Shown here piece by piece: positions 8,733-18,263 of a stretch of 64,000 bases of DNA. This DNA is from Ignavibacteriota bacterium. Lineage in GTDB: Bacteria; Bacteroidota; Ignavibacteria; Ignavibacteriales; Melioribacteraceae. Under the pieces are notes generated by a model. The model searched no databases. It had not been told where the DNA came from and worked only from the letters and a program-made list of their open reading frames with translations. Position 1 is the stretch's first letter, and the number at the start of each line of letters is the position of its first letter. The stretch lies in assembly GCA_016716225.1 (NCBI GenBank), contig JADJWT010000001.1, positions 1,866,001 to 1,930,000 on the forward strand, read 5' to 3'. The translations under genes and the position numbers were made by a program.

Positions 8733-9560
8733 TTGGCTTTAGGAAATACTTCTGTTAGAATTTTAGTTTCGCTTGTTGCAATTCCATTAATTCTTGCTAC
8801 TTGTTTTTATGGAAGAATTCCTTTTTTGATTTTTGTTTTGGGTATCGGACTAATTTCATTTTGGGAATTTTCAGAATTAGTTAAGAAAAAAAATATTTAT
8901 CCAAATTTAGTTTTAGGATTTTTAACAGTTGCAATTTTTGTAATAAATAAATATTACAATTTCATGCAAGTTGAAATTATAATTTTAATTTCAGCAATTT
9001 TAATTTTGCTCACTGAACTTTTTAGAAATAAATCATCTGCAATTTTAAATACAAGCACAACTTTTTTAGGAATTTTGTATTTAGGAATGTTTTCCACATC
9101 AATTTTGGGAATTAGAGAATTCTATAATTTCTCAGAATTATTATATGATGAAGGCGGATATTTAATAATTTCAATTTTAGCATCAATTTGGATTTGTGAT
9201 TCTGCGGCTTTTTTTATTGGTTCCGCTTTTGGAAAACATAAATTATTTCCAAGGGTAAGCCCAAACAAAAGCTGGGAAGGAGCAATTGCGGGTTTTGTAT
9301 TTTCCGTTTTTGCAATGATTGCGGCAAAAGCTTTGGTGTTAGACAGCTTAACATTATTTGATTCAATAATTATTGGAATTATTGTTGGAATTGTTGGACA
9401 GCTTGGTGATTTAGTTGAAAGCTTATTTAAAAGAGATGCCGGAGTTAAAGATTCATCTAATTTAATTCCCGGTCACGGAGGAATTTTTGATAGATTCGAT
9501 TCACTTTTATTAACTGCACCATCTGTTTATGTTTATTTGGTTTTATTTGTCAGCAACTAA
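8733..9560 (+). CDS. cdsA: Phosphatidate cytidylyltransferase
   Basis: CDP-diacylglycerol synthase: makes CDP-diacylglycerol from phosphatidate and CTP, the branch point of phospholipid synthesis, in the inner membrane. At 275 residues with about seven or eight membrane segments it has family length. The C-terminal CDS signature is intact: SLFKRDAGVKDSS, then PGHGGIFDRFD with the metal-binding Asp residues. It starts at TTG 8733, three bases after the previous stop. It forms a likely operon with the CPBP protease and the zinc-ribbon protein. Confidence 0.95.
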   Translation: MALGNTSVRILVSLVAIPLILATCFYGRIPFLIFVLGIGLISFWEFSELVKKKNIYPNLVLGFLTVAIFVINKYYNFMQVEIIILISAILILLTELFRNKSSAILNTSTTFLGILYLGMFSTSILGIREFYNFSELLYDEGGYLIISILASIWICDSAAFFIGSAFGKHKLFPRVSPNKSWEGAIAGFVFSVFAMIAAKALVLDSLTLFDSIIIGIIVGIVGQLGDLVESLFKRDAGVKDSSNLIPGHGGIFDRFDSLLLTAPSVYVYLVLFVSN

Positions 9561-9587
9561 AATTTTTTTCAAACTTCAAAATTAGAT

Positions 9588-10028
9588 ATGCAAAGAATTT
9601 TTATACTATTTTTTTTGATTGTTAATTCAATAATTTTTAGTCAATCTGAAATAAAAATATCACAAGAAAGATATATTTTTTTATTGGATAGTTTAACAAA
9701 TGAAAAATCAAATTTGCAAATTGAAAAAATAGTTTTGTTGAAGGAGATAGATAGTTTAAAGCAATCAATAATTAAACTAACTGAAAATATTGAGTCTGCT
9801 AGAATTAAACAGCTGATAAAGAAATATGGAAAAGAAAATGGAACACGGATTGCTAAAGGTCAAGTTTGGAAAGGAATGAAAGAGAAAATGCTCGAAGACA
9901 GTTGGGGAAAACCCGATAATATTACAAAGAATAAAAAACAGTGGGGATTATTTACACAATGGTATTATGGAGATATTACATATTTCTTTAAAAATGGTGA
10001 AATGATTGGTTGGGAACAGAAGAAATAA
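9588..10028 (+). CDS. Exported coiled-coil protein with BamE-like C-terminal segment
   Basis: Protein of 146 residues I do not recognise by name. Residues 1-18 form a signal peptide (ends IIFSQS). Residues about 30-65 are Lys/Glu/Leu-rich and likely a short coiled coil. The C-terminal part (GQVWKGMKEKMLEDSWGKPDNI, then a strand-rich WYYGDITYFFKNGEMIGWE) resembles the small two-strand modules seen in SmpA/OmlA (BamE) and related periplasmic proteins, where G-x-x-x-x-x-V/M precedes a WGxP turn. That resemblance is only by eye. It is followed by 142 AT-rich bases before the M48 peptidase, holding a TAAATTTG box at 10090-10097. Confidence 0.6.
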   Translation: MQRIFILFFLIVNSIIFSQSEIKISQERYIFLLDSLTNEKSNLQIEKIVLLKEIDSLKQSIIKLTENIESARIKQLIKKYGKENGTRIAKGQVWKGMKEKMLEDSWGKPDNITKNKKQWGLFTQWYYGDITYFFKNGEMIGWEQKK

Positions 10029-10170
10029 GTTTGTAATATTAATATCAATTGTAAGTTAATAGAGCAACACTCAATTTGAAATTAGTTATTAAATTTGTTA
10101 TGTGATTTACTAAATTGAATAAATCAATATAATTAAAATTCAAAATAAGTTTTAAGAATGTGAGGAAACA

Positions 10171-10971
10171 ATGAAAAGTAAAATTTTATTAATTGTACTT
10201 TTAGCAATTTCTATTTTTACAAATTCATGCAGCACAGTGCCGGTAACCGGAAGAAATCAATTAAATATAATTCCAGCATCGCAATTAATGTCAATGAGTT
10301 TTCAGCAATATGATGAATTTCTAAAGACTAATAAATTAAGCAGCGATACAAAAAATATTGCCCTCATTAAAAACATTGGTGCAAAAATTCAGAAAGCTGT
10401 TGAACAATATTTTGCTGAACAAAAAATGTCGGATCAGCTTGATGGATATTCTTGGGAATTTAATTTAGTTGAAAGTGAACAAGTAAATGCTTGGTGCATG
10501 CCCGGTGGAAAAGTAGTTTTCTATACTGGTATTTTGCCAATTTGCCAAGATGAAGCGGGAATTGCAACGGTAATGGGACACGAAATTGCTCATGCAATTG
10601 CAGAACACGGCGGCGAAAGAATGAGTCAATCTCTATTAGTTGAATTAGGTGGAATGGGTTTACAAGTTGCATTGCAGAATGAACCTCAATTAACTCAACA
10701 ATTAGCAATGACAGCTTTTGGAGTTGGTGCGCAAGTTGGAGTTTTATTACCTTTTAGTAGATTGCACGAAAGCGAAGCTGATCACTTGGGATTAATTTTT
10801 ATGGCAATGGCTGGTTACAATCCTAATGAAGCAGTAAGTTTTTGGCAGAGAATGGCTGCTCAAGGCGGCGGTGCCCCACCGGAATTTTTAAGCACTCACC
10901 CTTCAAATGAAACAAGAATTAATGATTTAAAGAAATTGATTCCCAAAGCAATGCAATATTATAAAAAATAA
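10171..10971 (+). CDS. M48 family periplasmic metalloprotease lipoprotein
   Basis: Lipoprotein zinc peptidase of 266 residues. The signal peptide ends in a lipobox (TNSC, Cys at about 20), followed by the STVPVTGRNQ opening typical of this M48 subfamily (M48C, LoiP/YcaL/BepA-like). The zinc site is GHEIAHAIAEHGGERM (about residues 130-145), and the third ligand Glu lies in ESEADHLG (about 200-207). Members act in the periplasm on misassembled outer-membrane proteins. The C-terminal STHPSNETRIN motif is also conserved. A GTGAGGAA ribosome site precedes the ATG. It is four bases upstream of a type IX cargo gene. Confidence 0.92.
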   Translation: MKSKILLIVLLAISIFTNSCSTVPVTGRNQLNIIPASQLMSMSFQQYDEFLKTNKLSSDTKNIALIKNIGAKIQKAVEQYFAEQKMSDQLDGYSWEFNLVESEQVNAWCMPGGKVVFYTGILPICQDEAGIATVMGHEIAHAIAEHGGERMSQSLLVELGGMGLQVALQNEPQLTQQLAMTAFGVGAQVGVLLPFSRLHESEADHLGLIFMAMAGYNPNEAVSFWQRMAAQGGGAPPEFLSTHPSNETRINDLKKLIPKAMQYYKK

Positions 10972-10975
10972 GTAA

Positions 10976-12238
10976 ATGTTTAATAAATATATTTTTGTTT
11001 TAATTTGTTTTTTAATTTTCATTGCAATATTGGCTCAAAATAATATTCCTACTTTTTCAGAAAGAGAAAATTTAGGTTTAATTGAAAATGATGAAATTGA
11101 CGAAGCTTCCGGAATTGCAGCAAGTTACAAAAATCCCGGTGTAATTTGGACGCATAACGATTCTGGCGATAAAAATAGAATTTTTGCTCTTGATACAACT
11201 GGAAAAAATTTAGGCGAATATTTTCTTACCGGAATTGAAAATAGAGATTGGGAAGATATTGCTATTGGTCCAGGACTCGATGCTGCAAAATCATATATTT
11301 ATATTGCTGATATTGGCGATAATGATGCTCAATATTCTCTAAAATATATTTATATAATTGAAGAACCTTTAGTTTCATTAAATCAAAATCCGGTTATTTC
11401 AACTATTGGCAAAGTAGAAAAAATTACATTTTATTATCCTGATGAACCTCGAGATGCAGAAACCCTAATGCTTGACCCAATTACAAAAGATTTATTTGTA
11501 GTAACAAAAAGAAATTCTAAAATTAATATTTATCGACTTCCATTTCCTCAATCAACAAATTCAAATATTGAGGCAGAAATTTCTGCTGAAATAAAATTGG
11601 ATTTTGATCCGGAATTTAACAAACCATTTAATTATTTAACCGGCGGAAATATTTCGATAAATGGGACAGAAATTTTAATAAAATCTTACACAAATATTTT
11701 CTATTGGTATAGAAACCCCTCAAAATCAATTGCGGAAGTTTTAAGTGAAACTAAACCCGAAATTTTACCTTTTGAAAATACACTTGACGAAACCCAATGT
11801 GAAGCAATCTGTTGGAAACCTTATTCAGATATGGGCTATTACACATTGAGTGAAGAAAAAATTGATTATAATGGAACCACTTTAAATTTTCCTGCAAGTT
11901 TATATTATTATAAAAGAACTTCAGAAATTACATCTGTTGAAAATTTAAAGATTACAAACAATTTTAAACTTGAACAAAATTTTCCAAATCCATTTAATCC
12001 AATAACAAAAATTAAATATACTATTCCAGCCGATTTAGAGACATTGCATGCAACTTCTCTACAATTAATTGTGTATGATTTTCTTGGAAGTGAATTACAA
12101 ACTTTAGTAAACGAACATAAAACTACCGGAAATTATGAAATAGAATTTGACGGCTCAAAATTTCCGAGTGGAATTTATTATTATGAACTTACTTATGGAA
12201 ATTTTAGAAAAGTAAAAAAAATGGTTCTACTCAAATAA
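10976..12238 (+). CDS. Secreted beta-propeller-like protein with type IX sorting domain
   Basis: Exported protein of 420 residues with an N-terminal signal peptide (ending ILAQ). Residues about 45-290 include SGIAAS, WTHNDSGD, WEDIAIGP, IADIGDN and EPRDAETLMLDP, a pattern of short repeated strands with acidic turns, as in beta-propeller proteins annotated as hypothetical in Bacteroidota. The C-terminal about 85 residues start LEQNFPNPFNP and end KKMVLLK, the type A sorting domain recognised by the type IX secretion system. It is probably surface-attached or released. The acidic loops may bind calcium, which is inference. It follows the M48 lipoprotein by four bases. Confidence 0.75.
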   Translation: MFNKYIFVLICFLIFIAILAQNNIPTFSERENLGLIENDEIDEASGIAASYKNPGVIWTHNDSGDKNRIFALDTTGKNLGEYFLTGIENRDWEDIAIGPGLDAAKSYIYIADIGDNDAQYSLKYIYIIEEPLVSLNQNPVISTIGKVEKITFYYPDEPRDAETLMLDPITKDLFVVTKRNSKINIYRLPFPQSTNSNIEAEISAEIKLDFDPEFNKPFNYLTGGNISINGTEILIKSYTNIFYWYRNPSKSIAEVLSETKPEILPFENTLDETQCEAICWKPYSDMGYYTLSEEKIDYNGTTLNFPASLYYYKRTSEITSVENLKITNNFKLEQNFPNPFNPITKIKYTIPADLETLHATSLQLIVYDFLGSELQTLVNEHKTTGNYEIEFDGSKFPSGIYYYELTYGNFRKVKKMVLLK

Positions 12239-12267
12239 ACACTTCACAAAATTATTCTTTTAAATAG

Positions 12268-12275
12268 TAAATTTG
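12268..12275 (+). promoter_or_regulatory. Possible promoter -7 element upstream of rimO
   Basis: TAAATTTG fits the Bacteroidota -7 consensus TAnnTTTG and lies 26 bases before the rimO start. No convincing TTG -33 element is visible at the usual 19-21 base spacing, so the call is weak. Confidence 0.3.
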
Positions 12276-12301
12276 TTTATCAACTTCTAAGAAAATTCTT
12301 A

Positions 12302-13597
12302 ATGTCAGAAAATAAAAATAGAATAGAAATTATTACTTTAGGCTGTTCAAAAAATGTTGTTGATTCGGAACGTTTAGCAAATCAACTTATTGCTAATAAT
12401 TTTGAAATTACAAACACTTCAGAAAATTCGGATAGCATAATTATAAATACTTGCGGATTTATTGATGCCGCAAAAGAAGAATCTATCAATACAATTCTTG
12501 AAGCGATTGAACTAAAGAAACAAGGGAAAATTAAAAAAGTTGTCGTTGCGGGCTGTTTATCGGAGCGATTTAAAGATGAATTAAAATCAGAAATTCCGGA
12601 TGTAGATGTTTTTTTCGGAACAGAAGATTACGAAGGAATTATTAAAGAATTTGGCGGAGATTTAAAAAAAGAATTGCTCGGTGAAAGGCAATTAACAACT
12701 CCAATACATTTTGCATATTTGAAAATTTCTGAAGGATGTGATAATCCTTGTTCGTTTTGCGCAATTCCGTTAATGAGGGGTTTGCATAAATCAAAACCGA
12801 TTGAAGATTTGTTAAATGAAGTAAATTCGCTGGTTAAAAAAGGTGTAAAAGAATTAATTATAATTGGACAAGATACAACAGATTACGGCAAAGATATTTA
12901 TGGAAAACGAAATCTTGCTGAACTATTACGCAAAATTTCTGAAATAAATGGAGTTGAATGGATAAAACTTTTGTATGCTTATCCATCACATTTTCCGGAA
13001 GATTTAATTGATGAAATTGCAACGAATCCAAAAATTTGTAAGTATATAGATATTCCGCTTCAGCATATTTCAGATTCGGTTTTAAAATCAATGCGAAGAG
13101 GAATTACAAAAAATACAACAATAAATTTATTACAAAAATTAAAATCGAAAATTCCTAATTTAGCGTTGCGTACTACGTTTATTGTTGGGTATCCGAATGA
13201 AACTGAAATTGAATTTGACGAATTGAAAAAATTTATAAAAGAATTTAAGTTTGATAAAGTTGGAGTTTTTAATTATTCGGTTGAAGAAAATACACCAAGT
13301 TTCATTTTAGGTGATAAATTTTCTGAAGAAATTAAGGAAGAAAGAAAGTTGGAAATTATGGAAATTCAGAAAGAAATTTCTTTTGCCAAAAATAAAAATC
13401 TAATTGGAAATAAATTAAGAGTAATTATTGATGATATTGAAGGTGAATATTTTGTTGGCAGAACTGAAAGGGATGCGCCGGAAGTTGATGGAGAAGTTTT
13501 AATTAAAGCTGAAAATAAAATGTTAAAATTGGGTGAATTTTATTTCATTGAAATTGTTGATTGTAATGAGTATGATTTATATGGAAAATTAGTTTAA
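12302..13597 (+). CDS. rimO: Ribosomal protein S12 methylthiotransferase
   Basis: Radical-SAM enzyme that adds a methylthio group to an Asp of ribosomal protein S12. At 431 residues it has family length. The N-terminal UPF0004 domain carries the auxiliary cluster cysteines at 15 (LGCSKN), 51 (NTCGF) and 85 (AGCLSE). The radical-SAM CxxxCxxC is at 147/151/154 (GCDNPCSFCAIP). A C-terminal TRAM domain occupies about residues 365-431. The LGCSKNxVDSE opening favours RimO over the tRNA enzyme MiaB. The GWxTD gene follows immediately. Confidence 0.95.
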   Translation: MSENKNRIEIITLGCSKNVVDSERLANQLIANNFEITNTSENSDSIIINTCGFIDAAKEESINTILEAIELKKQGKIKKVVVAGCLSERFKDELKSEIPDVDVFFGTEDYEGIIKEFGGDLKKELLGERQLTTPIHFAYLKISEGCDNPCSFCAIPLMRGLHKSKPIEDLLNEVNSLVKKGVKELIIIGQDTTDYGKDIYGKRNLAELLRKISEINGVEWIKLLYAYPSHFPEDLIDEIATNPKICKYIDIPLQHISDSVLKSMRRGITKNTTINLLQKLKSKIPNLALRTTFIVGYPNETEIEFDELKKFIKEFKFDKVGVFNYSVEENTPSFILGDKFSEEIKEERKLEIMEIQKEISFAKNKNLIGNKLRVIIDDIEGEYFVGRTERDAPEVDGEVLIKAENKMLKLGEFYFIEIVDCNEYDLYGKLV

Positions 13598-13612
13598 AAT
13601 TTGGGAACTAAA

Positions 13613-14884
13613 ATGAAAACACTTTTAATTTTATTTATTTGTTTGTCAAATATTTTTGCTCAAGTGGAATATTCCAGAAAAGGCGGAACTGCGGGACAAA
13701 CTCCTAAATTCTATATTGATATTGCAAATTATGCTAGTCAAGATTCCGGAAAATCGAAAATTGATGTTTTCATAAAAATTCCATATTCAAATATTCAGTT
13801 TATAAAAACTAATTTAGGATATTCTGCAAAATACGCTGTAACAATTTCGCTTTATGATGTTGAAGATGAAAATTTGAAATTGGAAAAACAATGGAATGAA
13901 AAAGTAAACACTCAAAATTTTAAGCAAACAGAATCTAACTCAAGTTTTAACATTAGTTATAAATCTTTAACACTTGTGCCGGGTGAGTATAAATTTGTTT
14001 GCAAAATTGAGGATTTGGAATCAAGAAAATATCATCCGTTTGAACAAAATATTAAAGTGAGAGAATTTTCAAAAAATTTGGATTTAAGTGATATTATAAT
14101 TGTATCTGAATTTATTGAGACAAAAGAAGGCTCAAAAATAATTCCGAATATTTCTAATTTGGTTACATCTCAAGATTCGGCGCTTTCTTTTTTCTATGAA
14201 CTTTACACAAACAAAGAGAACAAACAAAATATTTCATACAATATTGTTGATAAAGAAGGAAATCAACTTTACAAAACCGATGTTGTTCGCGAATTAAAAA
14301 TTGGAAAAAATGAAATTCATGAAACATTGGAGAATATAAAATTTGCATTAGGCGATTATCAAATTGTTGTAAAAATTAATGATGAAAATCATAAAATAGT
14401 AAAAGGTATAACAAAGAAATTTTATTCAAAAATATTTGGATATCCAACTTCAATTAAAGATTTGGATGAATCAATAAAACAAATGCAGTACATTGCAAAT
14501 TCTGATGATATTTCTTTTATTGAAGATGGTGAAAATTATAATGAAAAATTAAATAGATATTTAAATTATTGGAAGAGATTGGATCCATCGCCAAATACAG
14601 TTGAGAATGAAACGCTGAATGAATACTACAGAAGAGTTGAATACGCAAACGATAATTTTGATGGATATTTTAAAGGTTGGCGAAGTGATATGGGAATGGT
14701 TTATATAACTCTTGGTCCACCGGATCAAGTTACTAGGCGACCTTATGAAATTGACTCAAAGCCATATGAAATATGGGATTATTACATATTGAACAGAAGT
14801 TTTATTTTTGTCGACCAAACAAATTTTGGTGATTACAGATTAGAAAATCCGGCTTACGGAGATTGGTTTAGATACAGACCTTAA
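13613..14884 (+). CDS. GWxTD domain-containing exported protein
   Basis: Exported protein of about 423 residues with a signal peptide (ends NIFAQ). The C-terminal third (YWKRLDPSPNTVENE, then YANDNF and GWRSDMGMVYITLGPPD) is the GWxTD domain, here with Ser in place of Thr. This domain is widespread in Bacteroidota and Acidobacteriota and has no proven function. The N-terminal part is strand-rich. I chose the ATG at 13613 over the in-frame TTG at 13601 because GGGA lies eight bases before the ATG and the signal peptide then starts properly. It ends two bases before the sugar-kinase gene. Confidence 0.85.
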   Translation: MKTLLILFICLSNIFAQVEYSRKGGTAGQTPKFYIDIANYASQDSGKSKIDVFIKIPYSNIQFIKTNLGYSAKYAVTISLYDVEDENLKLEKQWNEKVNTQNFKQTESNSSFNISYKSLTLVPGEYKFVCKIEDLESRKYHPFEQNIKVREFSKNLDLSDIIIVSEFIETKEGSKIIPNISNLVTSQDSALSFFYELYTNKENKQNISYNIVDKEGNQLYKTDVVRELKIGKNEIHETLENIKFALGDYQIVVKINDENHKIVKGITKKFYSKIFGYPTSIKDLDESIKQMQYIANSDDISFIEDGENYNEKLNRYLNYWKRLDPSPNTVENETLNEYYRRVEYANDNFDGYFKGWRSDMGMVYITLGPPDQVTRRPYEIDSKPYEIWDYYILNRSFIFVDQTNFGDYRLENPAYGDWFRYRP

Positions 14885-14886
14885 AA

Positions 14887-15849
14887 ATGGTATTATCAAT
14901 TACATTAAATCCGCTTTTAGAAAGAAATTTATTTTTTAAAAATCTTTCACAAAATTACCGTGCATACAAAGAGAATTATTCAGCAGGTGGAAAAGGAATT
15001 AATGTTAGTCGGCAATTAAATTTTTTAGGAATTCAAAATCACTCATTAACTTTTCTTGGCGGAAACAAAGGCAAAATAATTAGATCAATTCTCGAAAAAG
15101 AAAATATTAATTTCAGCTCAGTAAATACAAAATCCGAAACCCGCGAAGCTTCATTAATTTTTGATGAAACCAACAAAAAACTGCAAACTTATTTTGGAGT
15201 TAATCAAGTAATTTCAAATGAGGAAATTTCTCAATTCATTTTGAAAATGGAAAAAGCAATTACAAATTCTTCTGTTGTTGTTTTTTCCGGAAGCGTGCCG
15301 AGCGAAAATTGCTCACAAATTATTGAAAAAGGTTTAGAGTTTTGCAATCAATATGATAAAATTTCTGTTCTTGATACTTACGGAGAAAATCTTGAAAATC
15401 TAATAAAACTAAGCCCAACAGTTATTCACAATAATGCTGATGAAATAAAAAAACATCTCAAAGTAAAATTAGATTCGGAAAAGGATTATCAAACTATTTT
15501 AAATGATTTTTATAAATTCGGAATAAATTTATCATTTATCACAAACGGAAAAAATTCTTTTTATGCATCAAAAGCAGATTTTAATTACAAAGTTGAAAAT
15601 CCGATTGTTGATGAAATAAATCCAACCGGAAGCGGTGACGCATTTTTAGCCGGAATTATTTATGGATTAGAAAAATCATTAATATTTAATGATTTTGTTA
15701 AATTGGGCTCTGCGCTTGGTGCTTTAAATGCTTCAACTTTAGAAGTTTGTAAAGTAAAATTGGAAGATGCACAAAAGTTAACTTCGCAAGTTACAATTCA
15801 AGAAATAGGAAAAAAAATAAAAATAATTGATGATTCGCCAACCATTTAA
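14887..15849 (+). CDS. PfkB-family sugar kinase (1-phosphofructokinase-like)
   Basis: Ribokinase-like kinase of 320 residues. AGGKGINVSRQL (about 33-44) and NPTGSGDAFLAGI (about 245-257; catalytic base Asp, anion-hole GSGD) are the two PfkB signatures. The opening LSITLNPLLERNLFF is that of the FruK/LacC branch, which phosphorylates fructose-1-phosphate or tagatose-6-phosphate, but the usual Asp of the LNPAxD motif is Glu here. The substrate is therefore uncertain. It overlaps the following barrel gene by about 20 bases and has no sugar-transport partners nearby. Confidence 0.8.
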   Translation: MVLSITLNPLLERNLFFKNLSQNYRAYKENYSAGGKGINVSRQLNFLGIQNHSLTFLGGNKGKIIRSILEKENINFSSVNTKSETREASLIFDETNKKLQTYFGVNQVISNEEISQFILKMEKAITNSSVVVFSGSVPSENCSQIIEKGLEFCNQYDKISVLDTYGENLENLIKLSPTVIHNNADEIKKHLKVKLDSEKDYQTILNDFYKFGINLSFITNGKNSFYASKADFNYKVENPIVDEINPTGSGDAFLAGIIYGLEKSLIFNDFVKLGSALGALNASTLEVCKVKLEDAQKLTSQVTIQEIGKKIKIIDDSPTI

Positions 15850-17380
15850 TAAAATTATTTTCGCCATTTCGTTTTTACTCTCACTTACAATTTATTCTCA
15901 AAATGATTTAAATAAAATTTTCGAAAATGAAATAATTATTGTTCGAAAAATTAATGTTAGCAATGAGAACAAATCTGACTCACTTATTTACAAAAAATAT
16001 TTTCAAAAACTTATTGATGCTCAATTTAATCCGGAGTATTTGGAATTTGAAATAAATAATATTTTAAACTTTTACGAAAATAATGGATTTCCATTTGCTG
16101 AAGTTAAAATTCAATCAGTGATAATAAATTCAGATAGCAACAATAATAAATTTGCGGATATTTATATTTCAATTCAAAAAGGTGAGTTGCAAAAAATCAG
16201 TAAAGTTGAAATTGAAGGAAATATTAAAACAAATAATAATGTAATTATTAATGAATTAAGAATTGCAAGTGATGAAAAATATTCTCAAGAGAAAATTGAT
16301 AGAATTCCAATTCTTCTTAATAAGTTAAATTTTTTTGAATCGGTTGAAACTCCAAAATATTTTGTTGATAATGAAAATAATGGAGTTCTTAAAATTTCTA
16401 TCAAAGAAAAAAATACAAATTCATTTGATGGAATAATTGGTTACGTTCCCGCACAAACTGAAAGCGGAAAAGGTTATTTAACTGGTTTTGTAAATATTAT
16501 TTTAAGAAATTTATTTGGAACTGGTCGCGGAACCGCAATAAAATGGCAGCAAGAAAGTAGTGCAACTCAAGAACTTAGTTTAAAATATTTAGAACCGTGG
16601 CTTTTTAATTATCCGTTTAATCTTAATTTGGAATTTTTTCAAAGAAAACAAGACAGCTCTTACGTTAAAAGATTATTCGGCGGAATTTTAGAATTTCTCG
16701 CAACTGAAAATATAAGCGCTGCATTAATTTTAGAAAGTGAATTTGTTATACCCACATTGACTCAAAAGGCAATAAATAATATTCCAAATTCTTCTTCATT
16801 AAACAGTGGATTGAAAGTAAAAATTGATTATCGCGATGATATTTTTTCTCCAACTGAAGGATTAGTTTTTGGTTCAACTTACAAATACCGACAAAAAAAA
16901 ATAAATTCATCGACAAATTCCGAATTAAACGGAAATATTAATTATCATAATTATGAGCTTGAGTTCGGCGGTTATTATTCATTTTTCAAATCACAAGTTC
17001 TTTCTCTGGAGATTGATGCAAAAGAAATTATTGGTGATTATTTTGATGCAAGTGATTATTTTCAATTTGGCGGAACAAATTCTTTAAGAGGTTATAGAGA
17101 AAACTCTTTTATTGGGAATAGAGTAATTTGGTCAAATCTTGAATATAGATTTTTACTTTCGCAAAGAAGTTTTCTTTTTACATTTTGGGATAGTGGTTAT
17201 TTTTTGCAGACGAACAATTTAGAAAATTCAGAAATTCGTAAAGAAAGATTTGCAAATGGTTACGGATTGGGATTAAGTTTAGAAACCGGTTTGGGAATAA
17301 TAAAAGTTAGTTATGCAATTGCTGAAGGAACTTCTTTGCTAAATGGATTTATTCATTTCGGCTTGGTTAATGATTTTTAG
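15830..17380 (+). CDS. BamA/TamA-like outer membrane protein
   Basis: Omp85-superfamily protein of about 516 residues. A signal peptide is followed by two POTRA-like regions (about 35-180; for example VEIEGNIKTNNNVIINELRI) and a C-terminal 16-strand-type barrel. The barrel includes GTGRGTAIKWQQ, FGGTNSLRGYREN (the conserved RGY motif of the lid loop, about 415-427) and a C-terminal strand ending in an aromatic residue. It is much shorter than BamA (about 800), so a TamA-like or other assembly/translocation role is more likely than the essential BamA. The start is the ATG at 15830 inside the kinase gene rather than the TTG three bases earlier. Confidence 0.8.
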   Translation: MIRQPFNKIIFAISFLLSLTIYSQNDLNKIFENEIIIVRKINVSNENKSDSLIYKKYFQKLIDAQFNPEYLEFEINNILNFYENNGFPFAEVKIQSVIINSDSNNNKFADIYISIQKGELQKISKVEIEGNIKTNNNVIINELRIASDEKYSQEKIDRIPILLNKLNFFESVETPKYFVDNENNGVLKISIKEKNTNSFDGIIGYVPAQTESGKGYLTGFVNIILRNLFGTGRGTAIKWQQESSATQELSLKYLEPWLFNYPFNLNLEFFQRKQDSSYVKRLFGGILEFLATENISAALILESEFVIPTLTQKAINNIPNSSSLNSGLKVKIDYRDDIFSPTEGLVFGSTYKYRQKKINSSTNSELNGNINYHNYELEFGGYYSFFKSQVLSLEIDAKEIIGDYFDASDYFQFGGTNSLRGYRENSFIGNRVIWSNLEYRFLLSQRSFLFTFWDSGYFLQTNNLENSEIRKERFANGYGLGLSLETGLGIIKVSYAIAEGTSLLNGFIHFGLVNDF

Positions 17381-17427
17381 AATTTATAAAATTTATAAAG
17401 TCAGATAAAACAAAGTAAATTATTTTT

Positions 17428-18261
17428 ATGAAAAAATTTTTGGCAATAATAAAAATTTCTCGACCAATAAATTTTCTCATAACATTTATTGTTGTAATTT
17501 CATCCGCAATAATTTCTTCGGAAGATTTTTACGTTTCGCAAAATATTTTTGTGGCAGCTTTTTCAGCATCATTAATTGCGGCAGCTGGAAATATAATTAA
17601 TGATATTTTTGATTTTAATATTGATTTAATTAATCGTCCAGAAAGACCGCTTCCGGCAAATGAAATCTCAATAAACTTTGCAATTATTTTATATATAATA
17701 TTTACTGCTGGTGGATTATTTTTATCTTATTACATTTCATGGGATTTATTTTTTATTGCAATTTCTGTAAGTCTAATTTTACTTCTTTATTCATATTTAT
17801 TAAAAAGAATAATTCTCCTTGGCAATATTACAATAGCTTTTTGTACGGCATTGGCATTTATTTATGGCGGAGTTACGGTTAATAATTTACAAGCCGCAAT
17901 TATTCCAGCATTGTTTGCATTCTTAGTAAATTTAATTCGAGAAATTGTAAAAGATGTTGAAGATCAAAAAGGTGATTTAGAAAATAACATAATTACTTTT
18001 CCTTTAAAGTTTGGAATGAGATCAACAAAAATAATTTTGTCGTTTCTCATTATTGTTTCAATTCTGTTTACATTTTATCCATTTGTAAATTCCATTTACA
18101 AAATTGAGTATTTTTTAATTGTACTTTTTTCTGTTAATTTAATTTTGGCGTATGTTTTAAAACTTATACTAAACATTAATTTTGAAAATAAAATATCACA
18201 AATAAGCAATTTACTTAAACTAAGTATGATTTTTGGACTAATAGCAATACTGTTCGGATAA
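17428..18261 (+). CDS. UbiA-family prenyltransferase
   Basis: Inner-membrane prenyltransferase of 277 residues with eight or nine hydrophobic segments. Two Asp-rich motifs are visible: NDIFDFNIDLINRPERPLP (about 64-82) and the second REIVKDVEDQKGD (about 170-182). The RPERPLP form and the length resemble the geranylgeranylglycerol-phosphate/digeranylgeranylglyceryl-phosphate synthase branch seen in Bacteroidota rather than UbiA or MenA proper. The true substrate cannot be read from sequence. It ends two bases before rnhB. Confidence 0.8.
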   Translation: MKKFLAIIKISRPINFLITFIVVISSAIISSEDFYVSQNIFVAAFSASLIAAAGNIINDIFDFNIDLINRPERPLPANEISINFAIILYIIFTAGGLFLSYYISWDLFFIAISVSLILLLYSYLLKRIILLGNITIAFCTALAFIYGGVTVNNLQAAIIPALFAFLVNLIREIVKDVEDQKGDLENNIITFPLKFGMRSTKIILSFLIIVSILFTFYPFVNSIYKIEYFLIVLFSVNLILAYVLKLILNINFENKISQISNLLKLSMIFGLIAILFG

Positions 18262-18263
18262 TT

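Noticed and set aside
10990..12238. Possible phytase-like or esterase assignment of the type IX cargo protein
   Set aside because: Beta-propeller-like pattern only; no catalytic residues of a known enzyme could be identified.
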